64,000 nucleotides of DNA from Actinomadura sp. J1-007 (lineage in GTDB: Bacteria > Actinomycetota > Actinomycetes > Streptosporangiales > Streptosporangiaceae), in NCBI RefSeq assembly GCF_009793335.1, contig NZ_WING01000001.1:5332001-5396000 (forward strand), given 5' to 3'. Positions within the stretch are counted from its first letter, which is position 1, and the number at the start of each line of letters is the position of its first letter. This document shows positions 1-9,589 of this stretch, piece by piece. Made by a program: the position numbers and the translations under genes. Under the pieces are notes generated by a model that was not told where the DNA came from, did not search any database, and saw only the letters and a program-made list of their open reading frames with translations.

Positions 1-2075
1 GTTGGCCTCGCTGCCGGAGTTGACGAAGTAGACGACGTCGAGGCCGTCCGGCAGCGTCGCGGTGAGCCGCTCGGCGTACTCCGACAGCACCTCGTAGACG
101 AACCGGGTGTTGGTGTTCAGCCTGCCGAGCTGGCGCGCCGCGGCCTCGACGAGGCGGGGGTGGCCGTGCCCGGCGAGGGTGACGTTGTTCAGGGCGTCGA
201 GGTAGGCGCGCCCGTGCTCGTCGTAGAACCGGCAGTCCCGCGCGCGGACCATGGTGATGGGGTCGCTGAAGTAGGTCGGGTGGGTGTTCGGCAGGTGCCG
301 CCGCCGCGCTGCCAGGGCCCGGTCGGCGGCGGGCGTCCAGGCCGCGACCGCGTTCTGCCCGCCGAGCAGCGGCGTCGGGTCGGGGAACAGCGCCTGCCAC
401 AGCGCGAGCTCGGAGTCCGGGGCCTGCCGCGGGACGTCCGGCCAGGCCGTGACCGGCACGGCGGTCATCTGGATCCGGACGCGCGGCGGCAGCCCGTCGG
501 CGGCGTCGGCCGCGACCTGGCCGAGCCGTCCGCCCGCCGGTACTTCCTCGCCCTCGGCCAGGTCGTGCGACAGCCCGGCGTAGAGGGTGCGGAACCGTAC
601 GCCGTCGGCCGGTTCGTGCCGCAGCACCAGATCGGCCCCGGCGCCCTCCACCACCCCGGCCAGCGGCGCTCGAACGGGGGTGCCGGAGGAGGCGAAGACG
701 TCGAGCCCCAGGGGAACGTCACCGGACCCCGGGCCGCGCCGCCGCGGAGCGAGGAACCTCGGCTCGCCGTAGCGGCCCACCGGCACGCCCGGACCGTACG
801 CCCGGATGCCGTCGCGCGCGGCGGCGCGCAGGGAGTCGGGCTCGCGCGGGTCCGCGCCGTCGAAGCACTCGCCCGCCGCGTCGAGCCGGAACGGGCCGAA
901 CGGGCCCTCGACCGGCGGCGTCACGGACGCGGCGTTCCCGGCCAGCCAGGCGGCGGCCGTCGCGGTGGCCGGGTGCGCGGGCAGCCCGCACGCCTGCCGG
1001 ACGGCGGCGCGGCCCACCTCGGCCGGGACGTCGGCGAGGAGGCGGGCGAGGCCCGCGACGGCGGCGGACCGGTGCCGGGGGTCGCCGTGCCGCCGTCCGG
1101 CGTCCAGCCGCGCGGTGGTCGCCGCGACCGCCGCCGACCGTACGGCGATCAGCGGGAACAGCAGGTCCAGCTCGTCCTCGCCGAGCGGGCACGCGCCGTG
1201 GTACGCGGCGGTGAGCGCGGCGGCGACGGCCAGCGGCTCGGCCGCGCCGCGCATCGCGCTGGAGGCCAGCACCGCGAGGTCGGCGGCCCGCGGCGCCCGC
1301 GCCGCGTCACCGAAGTCGATCACGCCGGACACCCGGGTCCGGCCGCCGTCCCGGCGCACCAGCACGTTGAACGTGTTGAGGTCGTGGTGGACGACCGCCG
1401 CGGGCAGCCCGCCGAGCCGTTCGTCCAGCAGGGGCAGGTGGCGCGCCTGGATGCGGGCGACCGCCGCCCGCAGGTCGGGGTCGCGGACGTGCGGGACCGA
1501 CCCGGCGAGCGCCGCGCCCGCGTGCGCGAACTCCCAGTAGTGGGGGTCGGGCGGGTCAGGGGGGTGAACGACGCGGTGGCGGCGGCCAGCCGCCCGGCCG
1601 CCGCGCCGACGTCGGCGAGCAGCTCGGGCGACCTGCGGCGCACCTCGGCCAGCGGGGCGCCCGGGACCCAGGTCAGCAGCCGCACCAGCAGGCCGTCCAC
1701 GGCCGCGACCCGTTCGCCGGACCGGTCGGGGACGGCGCGCGGGACCGCGCAGCCCGCGTCCCGCTCCGCGAGATGCGCGAGCAGCGCCGTCTGGAACGCG
1801 GCGGCCCGCCGCTCGCCCGCGCCGGTGACCTTGAGGACGTACTGCTCGCCCGCGGCGTCCACGACGTGGGTGTTGCGGTCGGTCTCGCCCGCGAGCGGGC
1901 CGAGCGTGACCGGGTCGAGCCCGAACCGGTCCCGGAGGACGTCCCGCAGGAACGCGTCGGTCACCTCGGGTACGCCGGCGGTGATGCGCTCGAAACGCTC
2001 GTCGGCTCCGGCGGCCTCGCCGGTGCCGTTCCGGCCGCCGCTGTCGGTCTGCGTTGTCACGGGCGGGACTCCCAT
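1..2075 (-). CDS. Phosphotransferase-M23-class III aminotransferase fusion, partial, one apparent frameshift
   Basis: Three-domain protein running off the left edge. Residues 1 to about 350 are an aminoglycoside-phosphotransferase/homoserine-kinase-like kinase with HHDLNTFNVL (Brenner motif) and IDFGD (metal-binding Asp). About 440-560 is an M23-peptidase-like beta domain starting near DVPLGLDVFASSGTPV. The rest is a class III PLP aminotransferase, cut at the cofactor motif NSGSEAN at base 1. This architecture is known and its last domain is related to ethanolamine-phosphate phospho-lyase; substrate unknown. Frame is lost in the G6 run at 1559-1564; one more G restores reading into HYWEFAHAG, and that frame is stop-free to base 1. 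It is the last gene of the leftward amine-uptake operon, 34 bp after the ATPase gene. ATG at 2075 chosen as the first start before the kinase domain. Confidence 0.82.
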
Positions 2076-2109
2076 CGCCGGGGGACTGGACGGACGCCGG
2101 ACGCCGGGC

Positions 2110-3258
2110 TCACGCGTCCGCCGGGATCTCTGCGGCCACGGGCGGGACCGGCGCGCCGGCGCCGCCCGTGACGATCGACTGGTGCTCGGGGTCCCAGCTC
2201 ACCGTGACGCACTCGCCGGGCATCGCGGGCAGCGGGGACCCGACCGGGTGGGTCGCGGTGCCGGTGGTGCCGTCGGCGAAGCGCAGCCCCACCTGGTGGC
2301 GGTCGCCGACGTACACGACCTCGGTGACGGTCGCCCCCAGGCGGTTGCGCCCGGACGCGACGTCGGCGGCGTCGCCGTGCAGCGACAGCCGTTCGGGCCG
2401 GACGACCGCGACGCCCTCGGCCCGGTCGAGCCGCGGGTCCAGGCGCGGGGCCCTCAGCGCGTGCGCGCCGCAGCGCAGGACGCCGGCGGCCTTGTCCACG
2501 GTCCCGCGGAAGCCGTTGGACTCGCCGAGGAACTGCGCGACGAACAGCGTCTCGGGGCGCTCGTAGAGCTCGGCCGGCGCGCCGACCTGCTCGATCCTGC
2601 CCTCGTTGAACACCGCGATGCGGTCGGAGAGGGTGAGCGCCTCGTGCTGGTCGTGGGTGACGAAGATGAACGTCATGCCGAGCTCGCGGTGCATCCGCGC
2701 GATCTCGCGCTGGAGCCGGTCGCGCAGCCGCTTGTCCAGCGCGCCGAGCGGCTCGTCCATCAGCAGCGCCCGGGGCTGGTACACCACGGCGCGGGCCAGC
2801 GCCACGCGCTGCTGCTGCCCGCCGGACAGGTGTCCGGGCAGCCGGTCGGCGTACGGGCCGAGGTGCACCAGCTCCAGCGTCTCGGCGACCTTCGCCGCGA
2901 TGTCGGCCTTGCGCATCCGGCGCTGCTGGAGCGGGAACGCCACGTTCCGGGCCACGCTGAGGTGCGGGAACAGGGCGTACTGCTGGAACACGACGCCGAG
3001 GTCGCGCTTGTGCGGCTTCAGCCGCGACACGTCGCGGCCGTCGATCTCGATCGAGCCCGCCGACACCGACACGAACCCGGCGAGCATCGACAGCATCGTG
3101 GTCTTGCCCGAGCCGGACGGCCCGAGGAACGTCATGAACTCGCCGTGGGCGATGTCGAGCGACACCGCGTCCACCGCCGGGCGCGCCGTCCCGGAGTAGA
3201 CCTTGGACACCCCCTTGATCCGGATCCCGCGGCTGCTGTCGTTGACGGTGGGGTTCAT
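2110..3258 (-). CDS. potA: Spermidine/putrescine-type ABC transporter ATPase (PotA-like)
   Basis: ATP-hydrolysing subunit of a binding-protein-dependent uptake system, 382 residues, normal for PotA. Walker A GPSGSGKT is at 46-53, followed by Q-loop FQQYALFPHL, signature LSGGQQQRVALARA, Walker B LLMDEPLGALD and switch histidine THDQHEALTLSD. The C-terminal ~110 residues are a TOBE-type substrate-regulatory domain. The ATG overlaps the stop of the upstream permease gene by 4 bases (ATGA), so the two are translationally coupled. PotA-family ATPases also serve iron, thiosulfate and aminoethylphosphonate systems. The polyamine reading rests on the neighbouring PotB/C/D-type subunits, aminotransferase and aldehyde dehydrogenase; the precise substrate is inferred. 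Confidence 0.9.
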   Translation of the reverse strand: MNPTVNDSSRGIRIKGVSKVYSGTARPAVDAVSLDIAHGEFMTFLGPSGSGKTTMLSMLAGFVSVSAGSIEIDGRDVSRLKPHKRDLGVVFQQYALFPHLSVARNVAFPLQQRRMRKADIAAKVAETLELVHLGPYADRLPGHLSGGQQQRVALARAVVYQPRALLMDEPLGALDKRLRDRLQREIARMHRELGMTFIFVTHDQHEALTLSDRIAVFNEGRIEQVGAPAELYERPETLFVAQFLGESNGFRGTVDKAAGVLRCGAHALRAPRLDPRLDRAEGVAVVRPERLSLHGDAADVASGRNRLGATVTEVVYVGDRHQVGLRFADGTTGTATHPVGSPLPAMPGECVTVSWDPEHQSIVTGGAGAPVPPVAAEIPADA

Positions 3259-4073
3259 CGTGTCCTCCGCTCGCGGCGTACGAACTGCGGAACAAGCAGC
3301 ACGAGGGTGGTGGCCGTCACCATCAGGCTCGACGCCGCCGCGATCGTCGGGTCGATCTCAAGGGTGATGGAGTTGTACATCTGCACCGGCAGGGTCTGGA
3401 TGTCCGGCGTCTGGAGGAACAGCGCGACGACCACCTCGTCCAGCGAGGTGACGAACGCGAAGGCGAACCCGGACAGCACGCCCGGCGCGACCAGCGGCAC
3501 GGTGATGCGGACGAACGTCGTCCAGGCGGTCGCGCCGAGCGTCGCGGCGGCGACGTCCATCGTGCGGTCGTAGCCGGCCAGGCTGGTCGACACGGCCGTC
3601 ACGACGAACGGGAGCGCCAGCACGGTGTGCGCGATCACGAACCCGACGGCCGTGCCGTTGAGCTGCCAGCGGATGAACACCCCGTAGACCGCGACCGCGA
3701 CGACGATCCCCGGCATGATCATCGGGGCCGTCATCAGCGTGCGGACGGCCCCGAGGCCGCGGAACCGCGACCGGTTCAGGCCGAGCGCGACCGCGACGCC
3801 GAGCACGGTGGCGCAGGCCGCCACCAGCAGCCCGATCTGCACCGAGGTGAGCAGCGCGTACATCCACTTCTCGGAGCCGAAGAACGAGCGGTACCAGCGC
3901 AGCGACCACGACTCCGGCGGGAACTGGAAGGTGTCGGCCCCCGAGAAGCTCATCGGGATCACGACCACCGTCGGGGTGATCAGCAGCAGCACGGTCAGCG
4001 CGACCGCGGTCCGCAGGCCCCAGCCGAGGCCGCCGTCCCGGCCGCCCTGCCGACCGCCGCTCGTGTCACTCAT
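3255..4073 (-). CDS. potC: ABC transporter permease (PotC-like)
   Basis: Inner-membrane permease of 272 residues with about six transmembrane helices. The first follows a short charged N-terminus rich in Gly and Arg (TAVALTVLLLITPTVVVIPM). A typical EAA-like cytoplasmic loop is seen at AAATLGATAWTTFVRITVPLV, where it would dock on the ATPase. A cytoplasmic N-terminus and a periplasmic loop containing FPPESWSLRWY match PotC/YdcV permeases. It overlaps the next gene by 4 bp and the preceding permease by 8 bp, so it lies inside one operon. The substrate is not determinable from the permease alone. Confidence 0.88.
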   Translation of the reverse strand: MSDTSGGRQGGRDGGLGWGLRTAVALTVLLLITPTVVVIPMSFSGADTFQFPPESWSLRWYRSFFGSEKWMYALLTSVQIGLLVAACATVLGVAVALGLNRSRFRGLGAVRTLMTAPMIMPGIVVAVAVYGVFIRWQLNGTAVGFVIAHTVLALPFVVTAVSTSLAGYDRTMDVAAATLGATAWTTFVRITVPLVAPGVLSGFAFAFVTSLDEVVVALFLQTPDIQTLPVQMYNSITLEIDPTIAAASSLMVTATTLVLLVPQFVRRERRTR

Positions 4074-4968
4074 GTCCCACCGCCCCGCCGAGCGCCCTGG
4101 CCGGCCGCGCGACCCGGGACACCGCGAACAGCACCACCAGCGTCACCGCCAGCAGCACGCCGCCGAGCGCGCCCGCGCCGCCGAAGTCCAGCAGCCGGTT
4201 GACCCGTTCCCCGATCACCTGCGAGACCAGCGACTGCTGCGGGGAGCCCAGCAGCGCCGGAGTGATGTAGAAGCCGAGCGTCATGATGAACACCAGGGAG
4301 AACCCGGACAGGACGCCCGGCACCGACAGCGGCAGGTACACCCGCGCGAACGCCCGCCACCGCGGCGCGCCGAGGCTGCCGGCCGCGTCGAGCAGCCGCC
4401 GGTCGATCCCCTCCATGCCGCTGTAGAGCGGCAGCACCATGAACGGCAGCATGACCTGCACCATCGCCAGCGTCACGCCCGGGACGGTGCCGAGCAGCAC
4501 GACGCCGTCGAAGCCCACCGCGCCGAGGAGCCGCTCGATCGGGCCGCCGCGCTGCTCCAGCATGTACCAGGCGAAGTTGCGGGCCATCAGCGACGTCCAG
4601 AACGGCAGCAGGACGATCATCGTCAGCACGCCGCGGGCCCGCGCGCCGACCCTCGTCATCGCGTAGGCGTACGGGTAGGCGATGACGAGCGTGGACGCGG
4701 CCACGATCAGCGCCGTGACGAGCGTGCGCACCAGCACCTTGACCGAGACGCCGTCGTGCAGGAGCGCGGTGTAGTTGCCGAGGCCCGTACGCGGCTCGGT
4801 GAAGCTGCGCCACACGATCGTGGCGATCGGGTAGAAGAAGAACACCAGCAGCAGCGCGGTCGCGGGCAGGACGAGCCAGGCGGCGCGGGCCCGGAGGCGC
4901 ACGCCCCGGCGCCCCGGCGTCCCGCGTCCCCCCGCCGCCGGGACCGTGGTGGTCGTCGTGGTCGTCAT
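4066..4968 (-). CDS. potB: ABC transporter permease (PotB-like)
   Basis: Second permease, 300 residues, the larger PotB/YdcU-type partner. It starts with a threonine-rich stretch and Arg-rich segment before the first membrane helix (AAWLVLPATALLLVFFFYP). The periplasmic loop contains IVWRSFTEP, typical of this family, and the EAA loop reads AAGSLGAPRWRAFARVYLPL. The gene lies 7 bp downstream of the binding-protein gene. With the PotC-like permease it should form the heterodimeric channel. Confidence 0.88.
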   Translation of the reverse strand: MTTTTTTTVPAAGGRGTPGRRGVRLRARAAWLVLPATALLLVFFFYPIATIVWRSFTEPRTGLGNYTALLHDGVSVKVLVRTLVTALIVAASTLVIAYPYAYAMTRVGARARGVLTMIVLLPFWTSLMARNFAWYMLEQRGGPIERLLGAVGFDGVVLLGTVPGVTLAMVQVMLPFMVLPLYSGMEGIDRRLLDAAGSLGAPRWRAFARVYLPLSVPGVLSGFSLVFIMTLGFYITPALLGSPQQSLVSQVIGERVNRLLDFGGAGALGGVLLAVTLVVLFAVSRVARPARALGGAVGHE

Positions 4969-4975
4969 CGCGGCC

Positions 4976-6025
4976 TCACCCGGCGAGCCAAGCGGTGTAC
5001 CGCTTGGTGACCTGGTCGAAGTTCCGGCCCCACCACGCGGCGTCCGCCCGGACGATCGAGTGCCTGCGCGCGGGCGTGAACGGGTTGACGGTCTGCTGGA
5101 TCCGGTCGTACCTCGGCTCGATGCCCTCGTTGATCGGCTGGACGGACGCGAGCTCCGCCAGCCTCGCCGACGGCTCGGCCTGGGACGCGAACGCGATGAA
5201 CCGCATCGCCTTCTCCTTGTTCGGCGCGTCCTTGGGGACCACCAGGTCGTCCCAGTTCACGATGGTCCTGTCCCAGACGGGCTGGAACGGCGCGCCCGCC
5301 TTGAGCGCCTGGTACGCGCGGGCCGACAGGACCAGGCCCATGTCCACCTGGCGGTCGACCAGCATCTGCTGCATCTGGCCGTACGTCTTCGCGAACGTGG
5401 TCACCCGCTTGATCGGCTCCAGCCTGCGGAACGCGCGGTCCAGGTCCAGCGGGTAGAGCCCCTCCTTCGGGACGCCGTCGGCCAGCAGCGCGGCCTCCAG
5501 CAGCCCGACGGCGATCTCCGGCGGGACGATCCGCCTGCCCGGGTACTTCTTCACGTCGAAGAAGTCCGCGATGGTGGTCGGCGGGTCCTTCGCGTACTTC
5601 TCCTTGTCGTACATGAAGACCAGGCTGTAGAAGTACGCGGGGACGCCGCAGCGGCCGACCGTGCCCTTCGGGAACACGCTCTGGTCGATCACGGAGAAGT
5701 CCAGCCTCTCCACGTACTTGCCGCAGTACTGCTCGGCCGCGGCGGCGCTGGTGTCGACGACGTCCCAGCTCACCTTCCTGGCCTCGACCATCGTGCGCAG
5801 CCGCGCCTCGTCCACCGGGCCGTCGTTGCGGACCTTCAGCCCGGTCCGCGCCGTGAACGGCTGCTGCCACGCCTTCTTCTGGTAGTCCTGGAAGGGGCTG
5901 CCGGTCGACACGAACGTCAGCGTGTCGCGGGTGCTCGCCGGGTTGCCGATGGTGCAGGCCGCGACCGCGGTCACGGCGAGACCGGCGGCCATGGCCTTGG
6001 TCGTGGTGCCTGTTCTCAGGCGCAC
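4976..6025 (-). CDS. potD: ABC transporter substrate-binding lipoprotein (PotD-like)
   Basis: Extracellular binding lipoprotein of 349 residues. A signal peptide ends in a lipobox (AVAAC, Cys at 24), so the mature protein would be anchored to the outer face of the membrane. The two-lobed type II fold is suggested by DTLTFVSTGSPFQDYQKKAW near the N-terminus and by VVDTSAAAAEQYCGKYVERL. The length matches PotD/YdcS proteins. It is the first transporter gene after the aminotransferase (97 bp gap). Substrate inferred as a polyamine or related amine; the PotD ligand residues could not be matched with certainty by eye. Confidence 0.86.
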   Translation of the reverse strand: MRLRTGTTTKAMAAGLAVTAVAACTIGNPASTRDTLTFVSTGSPFQDYQKKAWQQPFTARTGLKVRNDGPVDEARLRTMVEARKVSWDVVDTSAAAAEQYCGKYVERLDFSVIDQSVFPKGTVGRCGVPAYFYSLVFMYDKEKYAKDPPTTIADFFDVKKYPGRRIVPPEIAVGLLEAALLADGVPKEGLYPLDLDRAFRRLEPIKRVTTFAKTYGQMQQMLVDRQVDMGLVLSARAYQALKAGAPFQPVWDRTIVNWDDLVVPKDAPNKEKAMRFIAFASQAEPSARLAELASVQPINEGIEPRYDRIQQTVNPFTPARRHSIVRADAAWWGRNFDQVTKRYTAWLAG

Positions 6026-6122
6026 GGTCTCCTCCGGTGCCGTTCGTACGGGGGCAGGGGTCGGTGGTGGATGGGCGGTGGTGCGGGGTGGGGGGCGCGG
6101 TGCGCGGTCCGGCCGGGGCGCG

Positions 6123-7439
6123 CTAGCGCGCGGCCTCGACCTGCGCGGTCAGCACCCGCGCGAGCGTGTCGAGCTGCTCCTCGCTGATCACCAGCGGCGG
6201 CGACAGGACGATGCTGGAGCCGGAGGCCCGGACGATGACGCCTTCGGCGCGGCAGCCGGCCTGCACCCCCGAGGTGTCGCCGTCCGTGAACTCGACGCCG
6301 AGCATCATCCCGACGCCGCGCACCTCCAGGACGTGGTCCAGGCGCTCCAGCGGGCGCAGCGCGTCGAGCAGCCGCCCGCCGAGCCGTTCGGCCCGTTCCA
6401 GGAGGCCCTCGCGGCGCAGGATCTCGAGGTTGGCGAGGGCCACCGCGGCGCCGACCGGATGGCCGTTGTAGGTGAAGCCGTGCAGGAACGGGGCGCCGCC
6501 CGCCAGGTCGAGCACCCGGTCGCCGAGCAGCACGGCGCCCATCGGGATGTAGCCGCTGGACAGGCCCTTCGCGGTGACGATCATGTCCGGTTCGATGCCG
6601 TAGCGCTCGCTGGCGAACCAGTGCCCGGTCCGGCCGAACGCGGTGACGATCTCGTCCGCGATCAGCAGGATGCCGTGGCGGCGCAGCACGTCCCGCACCC
6701 GCGGCCAGTAGCCGTCCGGGGGAGGGACCATGCCGCCGACGCCGAGCACCGGCTCGCCGATGAACGCGGCGATCCGTTCGGGGCCGATCCGTTCGATGCG
6801 CTCTTCGAGCTCGGCGACCAGCCGGTCCGCCGCGTCCGGGTCGCCGGGCGGCATGTGCGGCTTGCCGAGGAACTCGATGCCCGGCACCAGCGGCCCGAAC
6901 CCGGCGCGCAGCCGGTCGATGCCGGTCGCGGCCAGCGAGCCGCCGCCCATGCCGTGGTACCCGCCCGTACGCGCGAGCACGATCGTGCGCTCGGGGCGGC
7001 CGGCGTTGTGCTGCGCCAGCCGGGCCAGCTTGATCGCCGTCTCGGTGCCCTCGGACCCGCCGTTGGTGAAGAAGACCCTGCGCATCCCGGCCGGCGCCAG
7101 CTCCAGCAGGCGTTCGGCCAGCCGGATCGACGGCTCGTTGGAGTAGTCGCCGAAGGAGGAGTAGAACTCCAGCTTCGCGATCTGCCCGGCGGCGGCGTCC
7201 GCCAGCTCCCGGCGGCCGTGGCCGACCGGGCACTGCCACAGGCCGCACGTGCCGTCGATGTACGAGCGGCCCTCGACGTCCCACACCACCGCGCCCTCGC
7301 CGCGGTCCAGGACGAGCGCCTCGGCCGGAGCGCCGATCACGCTGTGCGGATGGACCAGCGTACGGGCGTCCAGCTCGGCGAGCTCCCGCGCGCGCTCCGG
7401 CCCGGACCGGACCTGGGTGATCTGCTGTCCCGTCGTCAT
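6123..7439 (-). CDS. Class III PLP-dependent aminotransferase (omega-amine type)
   Basis: Fold-type I transaminase of 438 residues, the usual length for omega-amino-acid/putrescine/pyruvate transaminases. GGSEGTE at 127-133 contacts the cofactor phosphate, ADEIVTAFGRTG holds the pyridine-binding Asp (262), and the Schiff-base Lys is K291 in VTAKGLSSGYIPM. WQCPVGHGR near 70 fits the substrate pocket region. It lies 10 bp downstream of the aldehyde dehydrogenase gene and upstream of the transporter, so it likely converts the imported amine to an aldehyde that the dehydrogenase oxidises. Donor specificity (putrescine, beta-alanine, GABA, taurine) cannot be fixed from motifs. Confidence 0.87.
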   Translation of the reverse strand: MTTGQQITQVRSGPERARELAELDARTLVHPHSVIGAPAEALVLDRGEGAVVWDVEGRSYIDGTCGLWQCPVGHGRRELADAAAGQIAKLEFYSSFGDYSNEPSIRLAERLLELAPAGMRRVFFTNGGSEGTETAIKLARLAQHNAGRPERTIVLARTGGYHGMGGGSLAATGIDRLRAGFGPLVPGIEFLGKPHMPPGDPDAADRLVAELEERIERIGPERIAAFIGEPVLGVGGMVPPPDGYWPRVRDVLRRHGILLIADEIVTAFGRTGHWFASERYGIEPDMIVTAKGLSSGYIPMGAVLLGDRVLDLAGGAPFLHGFTYNGHPVGAAVALANLEILRREGLLERAERLGGRLLDALRPLERLDHVLEVRGVGMMLGVEFTDGDTSGVQAGCRAEGVIVRASGSSIVLSPPLVISEEQLDTLARVLTAQVEAAR

Positions 7440-7449
7440 GGCACCGCCC

Positions 7450-8895
7450 TCACAGTCTCATCGAAACGGACTTGGACTCCAGGTAGGCGTCGATGCCCTC
7501 GCTGCCGCCCTCGCGCTCCTGCCCGCTGTTCTTCGTCCCGCCGAACGGCAGCTCGGGCCGTACCGGGAACGGCTCGTTCACCGCGACGACGCCGAAGTCC
7601 AGCCGGTCCACGGTCCGCCACACCCGGGCGAGTCCCGAGCCGAACACGTAGGCCGCGAGCCCGTAGTCGGTGGCGTTGGCCCGCTCGACCGCCTCGCCGT
7701 CCTCGTCGAAGACGTAGACCGGCAGCACCGGCCCGAACGTCTCCTCCGTGCTGATCAGCATCGTGTCGTCCGCGCCGGTGAGGACGGTCGGCTCGTAGAA
7801 CGCGCCCGCGAGCCCGGGGCGCGGCGGCTCCCAGCGGCGCCCGCCCGCCGCGACGGACGCGCCGCGCTTGACCGCGTCGGCGACGTGCCGTTCGACCTTG
7901 TCGAGGCCGGCGAAGTCGATCAGCGGTCCGAGCGTCGTGCCCTCGTCGGCGCCGTGGCCGGGCCGCAGCGCCGCGACCCGTTCCAGCAGCAGCGGCAGGA
8001 ACGCGTCGTACACCGGCCGCTGGACGAACAGCCGGTTGACCGCGATGCAGCTCTGCCCGGCGTTGGCGAACTTCGCCGCGGCGACGCCCGCCGCCGCGGC
8101 GGGCAGGTCGGCGTCGTCGAGCACGATCGCCGGGGAGTGCCCGCCCATCTCCAGGGACGTGCGCCGCAGGTGGTCCGCGGTCGAGCGCAGCAGGCCGAGG
8201 CCGACGTCGGTCGAGCCGGTGAAGCTGACCTTGCGGAGCCGCCGGTCGGCGAGCAGGGCGTCCACCACGTCCTTCGGGCGCGTCGTGGTGATCGACTGGA
8301 GGACGCCGGGCGGCAGCCCGTCCGCGATGAGGCGCACCAGCTCGGTGCCGACCAGCGGGGTCTGCTCGGCGGGCTTGACGATCACCGGGCAGCCCGCCGC
8401 GAGGGCCAGGCCCGCCTTGCGGACCAGCATGCTCGCGGGGAAGTTCCACGGGGTGATCGCGAGCGCGGGGCCGACCGGGGCGCGCAGCACCAGGCCGGGG
8501 CCGCCCCCGGCGCGCGGCGTCACCCGTCCGCTCGCCCGCCGGCCCTCCTCGGCCGCCCAGTCGAGCATCCGGGCGCTGCTCATGATCTCGCCGCGCGCCT
8601 CGGCGAGCGGCTTGCCGTTCTCGGCGGTCATCAGCGCGGCGAGCGAGTCGGCCCCGGCGCGGATCCGGGCCGCGGCGGCGCCGAGCGCGGTCGCGCGCTC
8701 CTCGGCGGCCGTGTCGCGCCAGGCCGGGAACGCCGCGCAGGCCGCGTCCAGGGCCGCGAGCGCCTCCCGCGGCCCGGCGTCGGCCGCCCGCGCGACGGGC
8801 TCCAGCGTGGCCGGGTCCACCACCTCGAACGTGGCGTCCGCCGTTCGCCACTCCCCGCCGATCAGCAGGGTGGCGGTGGACGGGTCTTCGGGCAT
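7450..8895 (-). CDS. NAD(P)-dependent aldehyde dehydrogenase (succinate-semialdehyde dehydrogenase-like)
   Basis: Aldehyde dehydrogenase of 481 residues. Catalytic Cys283 lies in FANAGQSCIAVNR, the general base Glu249 in SLEMGGHSPAIVLD, and the cofactor motif FTGSTDVG near 225-232. ITPWNFPASM at 147-156 is the conserved family motif. I chose the ATG at 8895 because GAGGAG lies just upstream and homology begins at LIGGEW; the frame stays open to 9042 but that would run into the operator. It is the first gene of the leftward operon, divergent from marR. The family resembles GabD/betaine-aldehyde enzymes; the aldehyde is presumably the product of the next gene's transaminase. Confidence 0.88.
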   Translation of the reverse strand: MPEDPSTATLLIGGEWRTADATFEVVDPATLEPVARAADAGPREALAALDAACAAFPAWRDTAAEERATALGAAAARIRAGADSLAALMTAENGKPLAEARGEIMSSARMLDWAAEEGRRASGRVTPRAGGGPGLVLRAPVGPALAITPWNFPASMLVRKAGLALAAGCPVIVKPAEQTPLVGTELVRLIADGLPPGVLQSITTTRPKDVVDALLADRRLRKVSFTGSTDVGLGLLRSTADHLRRTSLEMGGHSPAIVLDDADLPAAAAGVAAAKFANAGQSCIAVNRLFVQRPVYDAFLPLLLERVAALRPGHGADEGTTLGPLIDFAGLDKVERHVADAVKRGASVAAGGRRWEPPRPGLAGAFYEPTVLTGADDTMLISTEETFGPVLPVYVFDEDGEAVERANATDYGLAAYVFGSGLARVWRTVDRLDFGVVAVNEPFPVRPELPFGGTKNSGQEREGGSEGIDAYLESKSVSMRL

Positions 8896-9023
8896 GGTGC
8901 GGCCCTCCTCGTGAACTGGCTTGCGGCGGAGCCGGGGCGGTTCCCCGAGGTCCGGGGGACGCCCGGGACCGGCGCCGGTCCTCGCCGACCGTGATCGGCA
9001 CTGGGCAGCAGTCTGAGAACCAA

Positions 9024-9042
9024 GTGTTGTATTTGTCAACAC
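9024..9042. promoter_or_regulatory. Putative MarR operator 1
   Basis: Inverted repeat GTGTTG-7 bp-CAACAC between the divergent aldehyde dehydrogenase and marR genes. Read leftward, the right arm forms a TTGACA -35-like hexamer for the leftward operon, so a bound repressor would block it. It shares TGTTG/CAACA half-sites with the repeat at 9590-9606. Binding by the adjacent MarR protein is inferred. Confidence 0.66.
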
Positions 9043-9080
9043 CTAACGCTCGATCGGGTCCCGGCTTTAGAGTGGGCCGC

Positions 9081-9572
9081 ATGAACGCACCTCCCGCGCG
9101 CTCGGCGGATCCGGCCGCCGAGACGACCGCGCTCCTTCCGATCAGGGACCTGCTGTCCTACCGGCTCCATCGCGTGGCCAACGCGCTCTCTCGCAGCGCG
9201 GCCCTCCGCTACCGCCGCGAATTCGGCGTCAGCCTGCACGAATGGCGAACGATCGCGTTGCTCGGCGCGGACGAGCCGCAGACGGTCAACCAGCTCGCCC
9301 GGCTGGCCGGCCTCGACAAGGCGCAGATGAGCCGCGTGGTCACCAAGCTCGCCGAGCGCGGCCTGGTCGAGCGCGAGCCCGGCCCCGGACGCAGCACGCA
9401 GGTCTCCCTGACCCGCGGCGGCAGGTCGCTCTACCGCGGGCTCATCTCCGCCGCCAACGACCGCAACGACGCGTTCCTCGCCTGCCTCAGCCCGCTTGAG
9501 CAGGAGGTTCTCGACTCCGCGCTGCGCAAGCTGGCGGCCGTGGGCCGGGCGCTGGAGCGCGCCGAACCCTGA
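9081..9572 (+). CDS. MarR-family transcriptional regulator
   Basis: Winged-helix regulator of 163 residues. The N-terminal dimerisation helices (LLSYRLHRVANALSRSAAL) are followed by the recognition helix region QLARLAGLDKAQMSRVVTKL and the wing REPGPGRSTQVSLT. I chose the ATG at 9081; earlier in-frame codons would run through the operator-like repeat. Near-identical inverted repeats just before and just after the gene suggest that it controls itself, the leftward amine-uptake/oxidation operon and the rightward CoA operon. MarR proteins are usually repressors released by a small aromatic or acyl ligand; the ligand here is unknown. Confidence 0.88.
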   Translation: MNAPPARSADPAAETTALLPIRDLLSYRLHRVANALSRSAALRYRREFGVSLHEWRTIALLGADEPQTVNQLARLAGLDKAQMSRVVTKLAERGLVEREPGPGRSTQVSLTRGGRSLYRGLISAANDRNDAFLACLSPLEQEVLDSALRKLAAVGRALERAEP

Positions 9573-9589
9573 CCGGCGCCCTGTCGCGC

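Noticed and set aside
160..3573. Open frame of 1137 codons on the + strand
   Set aside because: Composition is Arg/Gly/Ala-rich without family motifs; it is antisense to potA, potC and the fusion gene, all of which have clear motifs. High GC keeps stops rare.
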